DNA from: Chlorokybus atmophyticus
Taxonomy: Eukaryota; Streptophyta; Chlorokybophyceae; Chlorokybales; Chlorokybaceae
NCBI GenBank assembly: GCA_009103225.1
Contig: RHPI01002262.1
Location: 705,382 to 769,381, forward strand
Length of the DNA stretch: 64,000 nucleotides
Reading direction: 5' to 3'
Position 1 is the first letter of the stretch; the number at the start of each line of letters is the position of its first letter. The notes beneath the pieces were generated by a model. The model was not told the origin of the DNA. It ran no database searches and saw only the letters and a list, made by a program, of their open reading frames with translations. Position numbers and translations under genes: made by a program. Shown here piece after piece: positions 38,934 to 49,695 of the stretch.

Positions 38934-39271
38934 CTAGCGGAGCGATTGATTGGGCGGGATCGAGCCGGCCGGGAGGCCGGCCGCAGGGCACAAAGACACA
39001 TCACACGGGCACCGCGTGACTTAGGGCCGTCACATACGGCACCCGCGACTACCTGCCTGCCGCGCATACCCCGCAGCCTGCCTCTCATTGGCTAGGCGGC
39101 GATTATTAGCTATCGGCCATTCAATGTATAGTAATCAGATCTCAGCCTTCCAAAGCACATCCCATGTCGTGCAACTGCTTAAAGTATATGCGCATTGAGC
39201 ACCACATGCACGGTGCACATGTGAGTCATGTGCGTGGTACAGTTTAATTAATGTTTCAATGTGATCGGGAG

Positions 39272-39736
39272 CAGTCTACCCCCTTTAAGAGCATACTGTT
39301 TGTCCTCCGCTATCTTATGCTCTTAACGGGGTAATATTCGTGACATCCAAGAGCATATTATGCTCTTGATGTTGGGAGCATAAATGTGCTATAAGTGCGG
39401 TTTCATCGCGCCCATCACGCCCATGACATTACGCGTCATAAGTCACGCTTATTGCACCAGCACGCTTGTCACGATACTTGTGCGTTACACCTTGCTTAGC
39501 ACGCCCTAGTCATCACGTGCGTCACGCTTTCGCTACGCGCTACTCCCACCACTTGAAAATATCGCTTAATAAAACTTGTGACAACTACATGATATAAAAA
39601 TATGCTCCTTGCGGTTAAGCATATTTTCTTAAGCACCATTATCTGCCTGTATTTCATTTGATAAGCTCATTTTCTATGCTGTTAGCGGATATTCGTTTGG
39701 AGCGAAATCTCTTAACCAACTAGTAGGGGTAGACTG
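39272..39736. mobile_element. 465-bp miniature inverted-repeat element C
   Basis: Starts CAGTCTACCCCCTTTAAGAG and ends AGGGGTAGACTG followed by TA. It is homologous to element A in reverse orientation, including the GAGCATA words and the CGCCCATCACGCCC tandem stretch, and the same length. The left TA is not preserved. Confidence 0.82.
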
Positions 39737-40175
39737 TACAATTGTGTACCTGTACTGTATCTTGCAGGGTCCGAACAAAAACATTGGTAAAAGCCCAAAG
39801 TTAAAGGGCTTTAAGCGCTAGGTGTTACGCTTGCGTATGCAAGTGTATCACTTGCATAGTGTATATATGTACGTAATATGTTATATGTATTAAGTACATG
39901 TATACATTTGCAAATTGCATGTATGATATGGACATAATAGAATACATTTGAATACAGTGTACAACATATGCTTATGGCACATAAGCGATGTGGTGTTGCA
40001 TAAGCTTTGACGTAGTCCATAAGGCGGCGCCAAATAGTTATGTGATATGACCATGTCACGAATTGGGATAAATTGTGACAGACCTCACTCATGGTAGTGT
40101 CTTTTACTACCATAGCCTAGTGGTCGGGCCCCAATTGTTACAGACCATATGGCAACATTCGCGGTCCCCCGCATC

Positions 40176-40241
40176 NNNNNNNNNNNNNNNNNNNNNNNNN
40201 NNNNNNNNNNNNNNNNNNNNNNNNNNNNNNNNNNNNNNNNN
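40176..40241. other. Assembly gap (run of N)
   Basis: 66 unknown bases between transposon pieces; the real length is unknown, and the join within a repeat family may be wrong. Confidence 0.98.
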
Positions 40242-40988
40242 CCCCGGCGCCCATCACACAACTAGGCACCCGCGACTGAAAGACTGCCGGGAGGCACTAT
40301 GCGCGACCCCGCCTGTGATAGGCTATAAGCCATCGGCCGTTTGATCTGTTCTCAACAGAGCTCGACCATGCAAAGCACATCCCCACGTCATGCGACCGCT
40401 CAAATTTACGCCAGATAAATGCAAAATGAGTACAATAAGGTGCACAAATAGCGGCACATTATTTGATATGGCCCTGGAACACACTTGTTGATGTAGATTA
40501 AGTGATAACGTTTTAATGACGTTACGTGTAGAGGTTTTCAATGGATATAATGTAAAGGTTACGATCAGTAAAATGTTGCTGACCTAAACCATCTTAACGT
40601 TAAGGTTCAACAAAACAAGGAAAAAGCGCCATTGGACCACCATTTGGTTGTATAAAATATTGAGCAAATGGTGTATAGACGTTGACAAACGCCGTTGCCA
40701 CAACAGGCAAGAACTTGGCAATTATTGCAAAGATGCTCAAAAATGTCTTGAAGGCATCTCGGCGGCAACGTAATTTGCAATGGCGAGTTGAAATATACGG
40801 GCTTTTTCGCACAAACTTGGCGACAGTTAGCGGTTAAAACGCGCGCGTTTTGGCGGTACGAGGTCGGGGCGGGCCCCATACCCCAAACACTTGCCGCCAT
40901 TAGTAACCACCATTTCAAGTACTCACGCGGTTCTACGAAACGCTAATGGATGGTCATTACCATCCTGGCAAACATGGTTTTCAGCCGA

Positions 40989-42420
40989 ACGATTGTAGCT
41001 AATACTCGATGTATTAATCTCGTAACACATTATGTATGTCGGCGTCGCTGCTTCCGTTGTTGACTCATGTGCAAGTATCAGCGATACAATGATACATATT
41101 AAAAAGCAGTGTTCAACACGTTAAACTTGCTTTTATAATCATTAACACTTGTATTTGATACTTATCCCAGCGCTTGACTAGAGCTTGCAGGCTTCAAGTT
41201 CTTCGTAACAAGCGCCAGCAAATGTTTCACTTATATTTCACTAACAATCGTCATTTTAAGCATTATACTTCACAATCAATGAATCCTTTTAAGTGCATAA
41301 TGTGATTGTCAAACATTGCATGAATTGATTTATTGCTTTTGCAGTCGCTTTGGCGCACTTTGCTACAAAGAGTTCATGCTACTACAATGTATTTCACATC
41401 AAACTAGTGATTGAACGACCACTTTTTGCATCCATCATTTGTGCATATCAATGTTTACTTTCACACGTGAATGTTCATTTATCGTATGCAACTTTTTTAC
41501 TTACATTATTAAAAATTTGCATCTACAGTTGTCATGTCGTGATTATGTACTTGATGAATGTAACATACGCAACAACAATTTGTAGATTGAAGTGTAATAT
41601 GGGCACAACACTGTCCGTGATTCCATCACGCACGTTCATGTTAAGTATACCTCACAATCATCAGTCAATTTAAAAATTGTGTTAATGGTCAGCAAGGTTA
41701 CCTCCTTTGACAAGGTCGTGCAGCTGAACCAAACGGAAAGCACATTCAGAGATTGCTTTGCAACATGTGTCACTTTTGATTATTTAAACTGTGGGCTTAA
41801 AAACATGTCTCAGCATCTGACTGTATGTGCATATGGTATAACATATACATAAATATATTATAATTGGTTCTACTTTGCAAGTGTCTACAATATCACATTA
41901 CCGGCTGACTACCAACTTTGCACCAATTGCATGCAACGTGGTGGCATGCATGCCCCATGCTGACGTGGTACTATTATCAAATCAAAATGGGCACTGATGC
42001 TGACAGTGAGCGTACCGACGCAAACAAATGCTGTGGGGCTTGGTTTCTTGCATTGCCAAGTGCTAGCAACATTTGGTTCGTAATTACAGCGTTTCTCAAG
42101 TGTGGCTCCCACATGCTAAGGCCGGGCTGTTGTGTACAAACGATGCAAAAGGCAATTACAATATGCAAACCTACGTGCACATGCAATGTTACCAACATCA
42201 CAACTACTCACCAACTTCACCACCGGGCTGAGGCATGCGCCTGTGAGTAGCCAAGTGACTGTTTATCATCTACAAGCCCATGCGACTGCTGCACACCATT
42301 CAGCAATCTGTTACATATTATTTGTACACGCACAACCTGGCATTGCACTAGCGTTCCTTTGTGATAGTACGTGCCCAGACTAACAAGCGACAAACATTTA
42401 CAGCACGAAATGCACATGTG
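40989..42420. other. Intergenic, AT-richer
   Basis: Between the Helitron 5' end and the 3' end of the sorting nexin gene. No coding exon is supported; the + frame at 41350-41670 is open but low in family-like character. Confidence 0.45.
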
Positions 42421-45188
42421 TCAGTCTGACACATTGGTAGCATTTGCGTTCTGTACACCATCCAACTCATCGGCATAAGCTTGCCAGATTTCTGAACACC
42501 GATCTGTGTACGCCACCTGCAACAGAAACAATTGCACCTGTTGACACAGTACACCAGGCAAGCTAGGCCACGGACGCCACCTTGCATTGTGATACAAGCA
42601 ATACGCGACAGTACTGGCACGATATGTACCTGGGTCTTAACAAAGCCGATGAGCATGTCGCAGAAGTCAGTCTGCCGCTCTGTGTCAAAGCGCTCAAACT
42701 CTGCTTTGTTGCGTTCTTGTATGCGCCGGAACTCCTGCAGTGCTGCATCCCTGGAAGCCTCCGTCGCAGCCACATCTCGCTTTGCATCCTCAATCTTGCG
42801 CTGGTGTTTGTCACCACCAAACACCTGTTCCACGGGTGCACGCAACTTTAAGCAGTGACCAGATATGCTACCAATCAACATAGCAAGAACGTTGATGCAG
42901 GTTCGGCAACCACTGCAGCGCTGTCATGCATGGAGTGCATGTCACCAGTAACATGCGACCAGCATGTGTGCAGAAACTGAAAGTCGTGGCGCTGCAGGTT
43001 GGCAGGAAATGAGAAACTAAAAGTCGTTCACTTATAAGGGGACAACGCATGGCATCTGGGATTGCTGATGCTGCTGGTCTAAACAACAAAAACTTGGCAA
43101 CCCACCTTGGTTGCTTGCTGTTCCAGTCGCTGAACCTTGGCCGTCTTTGCGTGCGCATCTGCTGCAAGGGTTTGGACAGTGACCAGCGCCTCCTGGCGAT
43201 CTTGCATGGCGGTGCGCACAGCAGGCATGGCTGCCAAGTACTCATGCAAGGCTTGCAGCTGGTCAACCGTTTTGCTCGTGCCCGTTCGCATAAGCCGCGA
43301 CACCCGCACCGCTGCGGTGCCGACTCTCCGGCAGTCACTGGCCAGCGTCTTTTGGGAAGCGACTGCACTAGCTGATAATTGAAGACGTAAAGCAGTCAGC
43401 AACAGTGAAGGCCATGACTGCGTTATTTACAACATGGCATGCTTGTGCCATGTTGTAAATGACGCCACAATACCACCTACAATATCCAGAAGCAATGTGC
43501 AGCGGGTGAACTGTAATTGTTGCCTTACGTTCATCCTCTTGAAACTTGGCCAGCTTGATGAGCGCCAGCCCAACTTCACCAATCACCTCAACAAGTGCTT
43601 GTTGGCTGGTGCATAGAAGCTCAGCGCGCTGTGATGCCTCAATAACAGCCTTCTCCAAATCCTGCTTGAACAGTCAAACCTCTTTACAGGCCTAGCCACA
43701 AGGTCAATAACAGCAGTTTGGAAAGGAGTGTGGCTAGAAGACATGCAAGCTGGCACCACTTGCCACGACCACAGCATGCAGAGTGCTGGCACAGTCACAA
43801 ACAGAAATGTGTTGTCTCACCTGCACTCGCGCTTTGCGTTCTACAAACTCTGGCTCTTCTTCAACATAAGCTGCCTGCCTTGTGTTGCCCTGCTGCGCAG
43901 ATGCAGTACATGAGTGCTTTATTCCCTAAAAGGCCGTTGCCCTCACCACGAGACAGCTGGTCCGTACCCAATCGTTTGACATACTTTGCTTCAACTCCTT
44001 GAACAGCCGCAACAAGTCATTGCCCTTCGCAGGTTGCACGGCTTCGGTGGGAGGTGGGGCCGTCATGCTATCGCTGCCAAACAGCTGCTTTGGCAGCTTT
44101 GAAGCGCCATCCAGTACCCTTGATAGCGATCCGTTTGATGATGACATGAAAGGCTGCGCTGCAATGCATTAGCTTCATACACATGGATAGATTGTGGGGA
44201 GTATGAGATGAGACTCCCAGCGAATACCTCTCCATCTGCGTCTACAAAGGACTTCAGCAAATCGCATTGTGCAAGCACAGGATGCTGCGCCAAGCGGTTC
44301 ATATACGTCTCAAGCTCTTTTCGACGCTGCTCTATGAAGTCCTTGGACATGATGACCTGCACACGTGCCACACTTTGCTCAGGCACGTCAGGCTTCAGGT
44401 CAGGCAACTTGCCATCCCCCCACAGAGCTTCATGCATGCTTATAAACATAACGCGTGCATAGTATACTTTCCACAGTATAGTGTTCCTTACCTGCCCTTC
44501 AACAGACTTATCCGGCCGAGAAGGTATAAAGTACCCCCGCTGCGTTTCTGCAAGCTTGTCTGCCAGAGTAACAAAGTCCCGGAACCTCCTGCGCACAGAA
44601 CCAGCCCTCCTGCTGTACTGTGGCATGTCTGTTCTGTATGTTACCTGCCAATGCATGTTGTCAGCATGCGAGGAAAATCCCACAACAAGCACTTGCATGC
44701 TGGTGCTTACCAGGTATGTTACATACGTGCTGCCGCCGGGCAATGCTGAGAAGCCAGCACCATCCGAGCGCTTAACTGGGTCTGTGACTGTGATTGTCAT
44801 GTACCCGCTATTGGACGCTCGCTCTGGTGCTGATGCCATGACAGATGAGCTCGCTGCTGAGCTATCTGCCAGCGGCATAAACAAAGCATCTGCATAGGAT
44901 GGCGGCTCCACCAACTGCGTGGATGTGTGCACGTTCAGTAAATTGGGTAAACTGAGCATTTGCAACAGCGCTGTTGGTGAACACGCAGTGCGACTTAGTT
45001 CTGCAGTCAATGAGTTCACTACTGCTCACACTTGCGGCTAGCACGACTCGGTGGCTGGCGACTTGTGCTTACAGACAAGTATGAAGTTCGCTCAAGAGCT
45101 TTGAAAGTAAACCATGCAAACCGCTTGTCTACAAGGAAAGCCTTACCTCGTCTGGCAATGCGAATGGGATAGATTGCGAGGACTCCAT
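42421..45188 (-). CDS. SNX1: Sorting nexin of the SNX1/2 type (PX-BAR)
   Basis: Endosomal membrane-tubulating protein that works with retromer. Exons on the - strand: 45188-45147, 44914-44711, 44644-44492, 44356-44228, 44153-43968, 43892-43821, 43661-43529, 43371-43106, 42824-42630, 42516-42421; 491 aa, phases agree. The order matches plant SNX1: MTITVTDPVK before the PX domain, the phosphoinositide pocket Arg in VRRRFRDF, then GYFIPSRPDKSVEG and MSKDFIEQRRKELETYM, a linker, and a BAR coiled coil from about 240 (AVIEASQRAELL, TVQTLAADAHAKTAKVQRL, RRIQERNKAEFERFDTERQ), ending SEIWQAYADELDGV. The small exon starting 43892 could start at 43889. The first exon has only 14 codons; ATG 45188 is the first in that frame. 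A 20-bp-arm hairpin sits in the intron 43372-43528. Confidence 0.92.
43420..43465. repeat. Intronic hairpin, 20-bp arms
   Basis: Arms 43420-43439 and 43446-43465 with one mismatch and a six-base loop, inside a sorting nexin intron. The stem contains TTTACAACATGGCA. Confidence 0.92.
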
Positions 45189-46421
45189 GGCTGAGTTACC
45201 CAAAGGATGCCCCTCTCCGGCACCACCAGAACCAAAGCTAAGCGACTCCAGTGCACTCTCAGCACTGCCATGTGCACATCAACAGAATGGTGGCGTGAAT
45301 AGAGCTGTCATGCAGGGACCCGCGCACGGGCTCAGCCGATTGCTTAAACTGGATTACGGATTGCTTACACAACCCAGCGCCACGTCTGACCGCTAGTACC
45401 GGCATAGTGCCGGCGACAAGCAGCGTCCGGTGTTGCAGCATGGCAAGTCACTGCCACCCCATGTGCCAAGACATATGCAATTGCGTCTTGCAAACGTGCT
45501 CAACTCTCCAATGCTTGAGCATTAAACTTTCTTACGTTCAGCTAATACAAGTTGCTCGTGTGAACGGCCAAGCCGCCGGCGTACCTGAACAGCCGGCTGC
45601 CGACCTGCTCATCGTCATCCTCGTTCATCATGATGGCCTTTATGTGATAACCCGAGAAGACGTCGTCGCCTCAACAGCCAGCCTCGGGCCAAGCCAGGCC
45701 AGGCGAGGACTGGCTGCAACCTCCAATGTACACCGCTGCCTCAACCTAACCCTGAAGTTGCCGTGCAGGCAACATACATGTCTCGACGCAAAAGCAGCAC
45801 TGATCTGCAGGTACACCCGCTATGCCACCTCCAAATGCCAACCCACAGTTGACTCCTTCGCCGCCGCAGCCGACGACAACACCGACAACGCAGGCGTCAA
45901 TGACGCCATTGCCCTTGCTAATAGCCCAGGCTGACGTTATGCGTCGCCTAATGGTCAACTTGCACACGCCTTGCGCTAACGTTATGACGCTAACAAACTA
46001 CTGAGGGTGGCATATCAAGGCTTATGCCACGTGGCGGGAGCGGCGGTGGTTGAGATCGAGGAGTTGAAGGAGGAGGAGAAGCAGGAGATATGAGAAGTAG
46101 ACGCAACGCAGCAAGTACTGCTAGCAACTGAGTCAACGAGAACTGTAGGTTGTTTTTTCCCCTTACAGTTGACACGCACTGGTCTCAGGTAGGGCTTCTG
46201 TATGTGCAGTGGTTGATTTCTGAGCTGCACGTTTGTCGATGGAGCGCAGTCAGCTAGTGTAAGCCTTCTGACCAACGTGCATGCATACAGAGTTGATGCG
46301 ATGGTTTCGCCTGTCGCCATTGGTTGAATGGCCTGTTCCGCAGCTCCCCTCCACTGCAGCTGTGGTAGCTGCTTGCGATCCAACTCCGTACAGTACAGCT
46401 GCACCAAACAGCTAGAGAGCA
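45189..46421. other. Divergent intergenic region (sorting nexin / WD40)
   Basis: Both genes start at its edges. A 175-codon + frame (45407-45934) and a Pro/Thr-rich frame (45822-46004) are open, but neither shows family features or splice partners. I make no gene call. Confidence 0.4.
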
Positions 46422-49328
46422 ATGCAGAAGGATAGGCGCAGTGTACTAAAGGGTCTCAACGAAAGGTTGTCTGCAGCATCAACCTTGCCTTCATCAGCGC
46501 CCAAGCACCAGATATACGCTCCAAGCAGGTACGAAAGCGAAGAGAACGCAACACAACACAAGATTTGTGGTAACCACAACAGTGAGTGTGTATGCCAATG
46601 TAGTCCTAATGTGCCTTGCTGTGCACTGTTTGTGAGCTATGTTTCGCACCACATTTCTGTTGTACAGTGCGGCAAGGTCGGATGCGCTGAACGATGACTA
46701 CATGCAGCGGATGGAAGATGCAGTGGGCAGCATGCACATGCATGCTGAAAGCAACAACACCAGCAGGTGTGTTGGCAATTGAGTGCCGCCACTCACCATA
46801 TGCACATACGCATGCATGATAGCACGCACATGCATGCGCATGCACACGCATACAAGTAGTAATAAGTGTGCACTGGGTACGTGTTGTCCAGTGTCTCAGC
46901 GAAGCCACCATCAACAACAGCAAGGCCCAAATCAACATCAGTCCCAACGACAAGATCAGTGAAACCAACAGCAAGGACAACATCAAATGAAACAGACACA
47001 GCCTCAGCAACGACAACAATGGCAGCTTCATGGACAACAGGGCCGTTGGATCCGGCGGGTACAAGAGTGCAGCTGAGCGAACAACCCGTAAGTGTTGTAT
47101 GCATGGTGCTAACGTGGACAGCTTGGTTGCAACAACCAAAGCGCAACACTGATGCACATGTGTCAACAGGTGGTCTGCATGAGTGTGCGGGGTGGTGAGG
47201 CCGTGGCCGGCACCACCGACCACGCTCTATATGCCATGGATGTTGCCACAGCTCGACTCTCACGCACACTGTGAGTATGTGCACAGCTGGAGCAACACGT
47301 TGTGCGCGCAGCTTGTTGCTCCAGCTGATTGCATGTGGGGCGTAAGGTATGGCAAAAACGCCGGGCACACAGATTGGGTGACTAGTGTAGCGCACACGAG
47401 TGACGGCCGTGTGATCAGGTGAGCGAATGACTCTGAGTTGTACTGTTGTATCTGTGGATGTTGGGTCACATGCTGAGTAAGTAGTATATAACGCAGTGGT
47501 GGCATGGATGGCAATGTGTGCCTGTGGGAGAGAGCGGGCTCGCGATGCACATACCTCAAAGGCCACACGTGAGTGGTACTAACACGACCGCTAAGGAATG
47601 TGCATGAGAGTCCCATCAGTTGAAAATTGTCGGTTGGTTGGTTGGTATGCACCTGTTTGTTCACCCTCTTGGCAAGTATCCACCCACCAGCTGCCAATGA
47701 CCCAACGACTTGAACAGTCACTGACACCCGCACCCCTGCTCTTGTGCAACAGCACTTGCTGACTCTCACAATCACTCGCTCACTCGTGTACTTGCTTGTG
47801 TGCTCACTTGGTCGCTCGCTCTGTTATTGGACTTGTGTGGGTTTAAAGCCGATGGTGCTTTTAACTGGTTGTAGTTTGCGGGATCATGCTCAGGGCGTCC
47901 GTTGCGCAAGTGGCCGCATGCGAGGGTGACAACACGGCTGTGAGTTGCTCATACGACAAAACGCTGCGCCTGTGGGATACACGCACAAAGCGCGAGGTAT
48001 GCTATGTGGCTAACATTGTCCAGCTGTAGCCATTGTAAGAGTGGTGACATTGACACCTCCTGTTAGATTGCGTGCATGAGTGGCGGTCATGGGGCAGCGG
48101 TGTTGGTCTTTGCACTTAGCAGCCAAAGCAAAAGCAGTGAAGGCTCCAATGGGGAAATAACGGTTGTCAGCGGCAGCCGAGATGGCGGCGTGGCTGTTTG
48201 GGTGGGTGCACGCTCTACTTATGCTGTGCAACTGATTTGCCCACGTATGCGTGTGGACACATACACAACTGTGCCAGTCACAAAGTGCCTTGCACATGCA
48301 GGATGTATCAAGAGCGCAACTTGTTGGCAAGACTCGTGAGGCCCATGCTGGTCATGTCACTGCACTTGCTTGGATTGAGCCCGGGCGGTATGCTACTGGC
48401 GGCCAGGTATGTGCGCGCATGTGTGTGACAACACTAGCATGCATGGGATTGGTGTTGATGTGGTCTGGTGCGAAAGGATGGGGCGGTGAGGGTGTGGGAC
48501 GTGCGCAGCAAGGAGTGCGTGGAGAGCGTGTGCGCGCATTCTGCCAACAGTGGCACAGGTATGTCATGGACACATGAACAACGTTGGGTGCCAGCACGGT
48601 GAGTAGGTATGCTTAGTTGCTTACATTTTACATGTGTCGAGAAAAATTGCAATCAAGGTTCGCTTTTCCTTTGCACAGCTTCTACTCAATGAGACAAACC
48701 ATGCCATCAACACTGTTGCTTGAATCAATGCAACATATGCGTCGTGTACAGGCGCTGTAGGCAACATGGAGCTAGCTTCAGTGTCAGGCACCACTTACGT
48801 GGTGACAGCTGGAGCTGACAGAACAGTCAAGGTTGGGTTGATGCGTTCTGGCATGTGCTGACATCACACACAACGTGTGGCACACAGCACGTCATTGACA
48901 CGCATGTGTTTGAACAGGTTCTGGAGCCTCGCTTGTCTTACAAGACGTTGTTCTGCTTTGATCAGCATAAAGACTTCATCTACAGTCTCAAGCTGCACGG
49001 CACACTGGCATTGAGGTGAGCCTCCCTTGCTCAACTGCAATTGACTTGACAAGAAACCGAACAACTGTGCTGCACAGTGGGGACGGTTCAGGAGCGCTGC
49101 ATGTGCAAGACTTCACCACAGGCCAGTTGTTGTATGGTATGGGCGCCAATCGAGCTGCGGTGAGTGCGATGCTTCATTATGGATATGATGCTCAATTAGA
49201 CTGAACCCCTTGTTCTCTTTTGCACGGCTGACTGTGTTCTTATGCAGGTGCGGTGCATTGGCATAGCAGGGAGCAAGTTGGTGACAGCTGGGGACGATGG
49301 ATGCATGTTGGTACACACATATGCGTAG
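46422..49328 (+). CDS. WD40-repeat protein, family not assigned
   Basis: Beta-propeller scaffold protein, 470 aa, 14 exons: 46422-46528, 46668-46766, 46892-47087, 47170-47270, 47347-47418, 47497-47568, 47894-47996, 48067-48201, 48302-48406, 48477-48558, 48752-48831, 48918-49015, 49078-49159, 49248-49328, all in phase. An in-frame stop just upstream fixes ATG 46422. The first about 115 residues are Ser/Thr-rich without a domain. WD repeats follow from about 120: GHTDWVTSVAHTSDG, GGMDGNVCLWER, SYDKTLRLWD, SGSRDGGVAVW, HAGHVTALAWI, DGAVRVWDVRS, TAGADRTVK and AGDDGCMLVHTY. Six or seven blades fit a single propeller. I do not recognise the subfamily, so its complex is unknown. It is convergent with the phosphatase-FHA gene. 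Confidence 0.85.
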
Positions 49329-49695
49329 TTCAGCTGAGTGAGCCATCGTGAATGGTTGTAGCTAAGTAGGATTGTGCACCCAGTCGATTGAAGCAGTCTA
49401 CCTGTACATGGTCATGGCAACACATGTGTACTTCCAGCAACAGCCGAGAACTGACAGTACACCTACCTATGCAGCTACCATCCCCTGCTGTACAACGCAA
49501 TGTGTGTACTGCATGTGGCTTCACTCACGCACACGCTGCCCTAGCACAGTCGCATGAGGTCTGTTGTGCGCTGTTATCATAGTGACAAGCTGATCAATCC
49601 ATGCGAGGACAATCAGACGCTTGACATTGGACAAATGCACACAAAGGCGCACAAGGCACTTGCTACGCTCGAATAATATTGAGTGCCAGTACAAA
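49329..49695. other. Convergent intergenic, 367 bp
   Basis: Holds the two 3' UTRs of the WD40 gene and the phosphatase-FHA gene; nothing else is seen. Confidence 0.5.

Larger units (their letters stand above)
38934..40988 (-). mobile_element. Non-autonomous Helitron(s), interrupted by an assembly gap
   Basis: Ends in CTAG at 38934 (followed by T on the - strand) with a perfect 7-bp stem GCCGGCC/GGCCGGC at 38964-38981, then the same 3' module as 13890-14165. A miniature element is inserted at 39272-39736. After the gap, 40242-40400 is a second copy of the 3' module and 40540-40988 a diverged 5' leader ending in TCGGCTG. So either one rearranged element or two nested ones. No Rep coding sequence remains. 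Confidence 0.65.

Noticed and set aside
44357-44491. Open stretch LPDLKPDVPEQSVARV between sorting nexin exons as an extra exon
   Set aside because: Skipping it keeps the PX domain intact (GYFIPSRPDKSVEG to MSKDFIEQ) with a clean GTAAGG donor and GTGCAG acceptor; including it would insert residues in the lipid-binding loop.
45407-45934. 175-codon + frame between sorting nexin and WD40 genes
   Set aside because: No conserved motif and irregular composition; likely chance openness in a promoter region.
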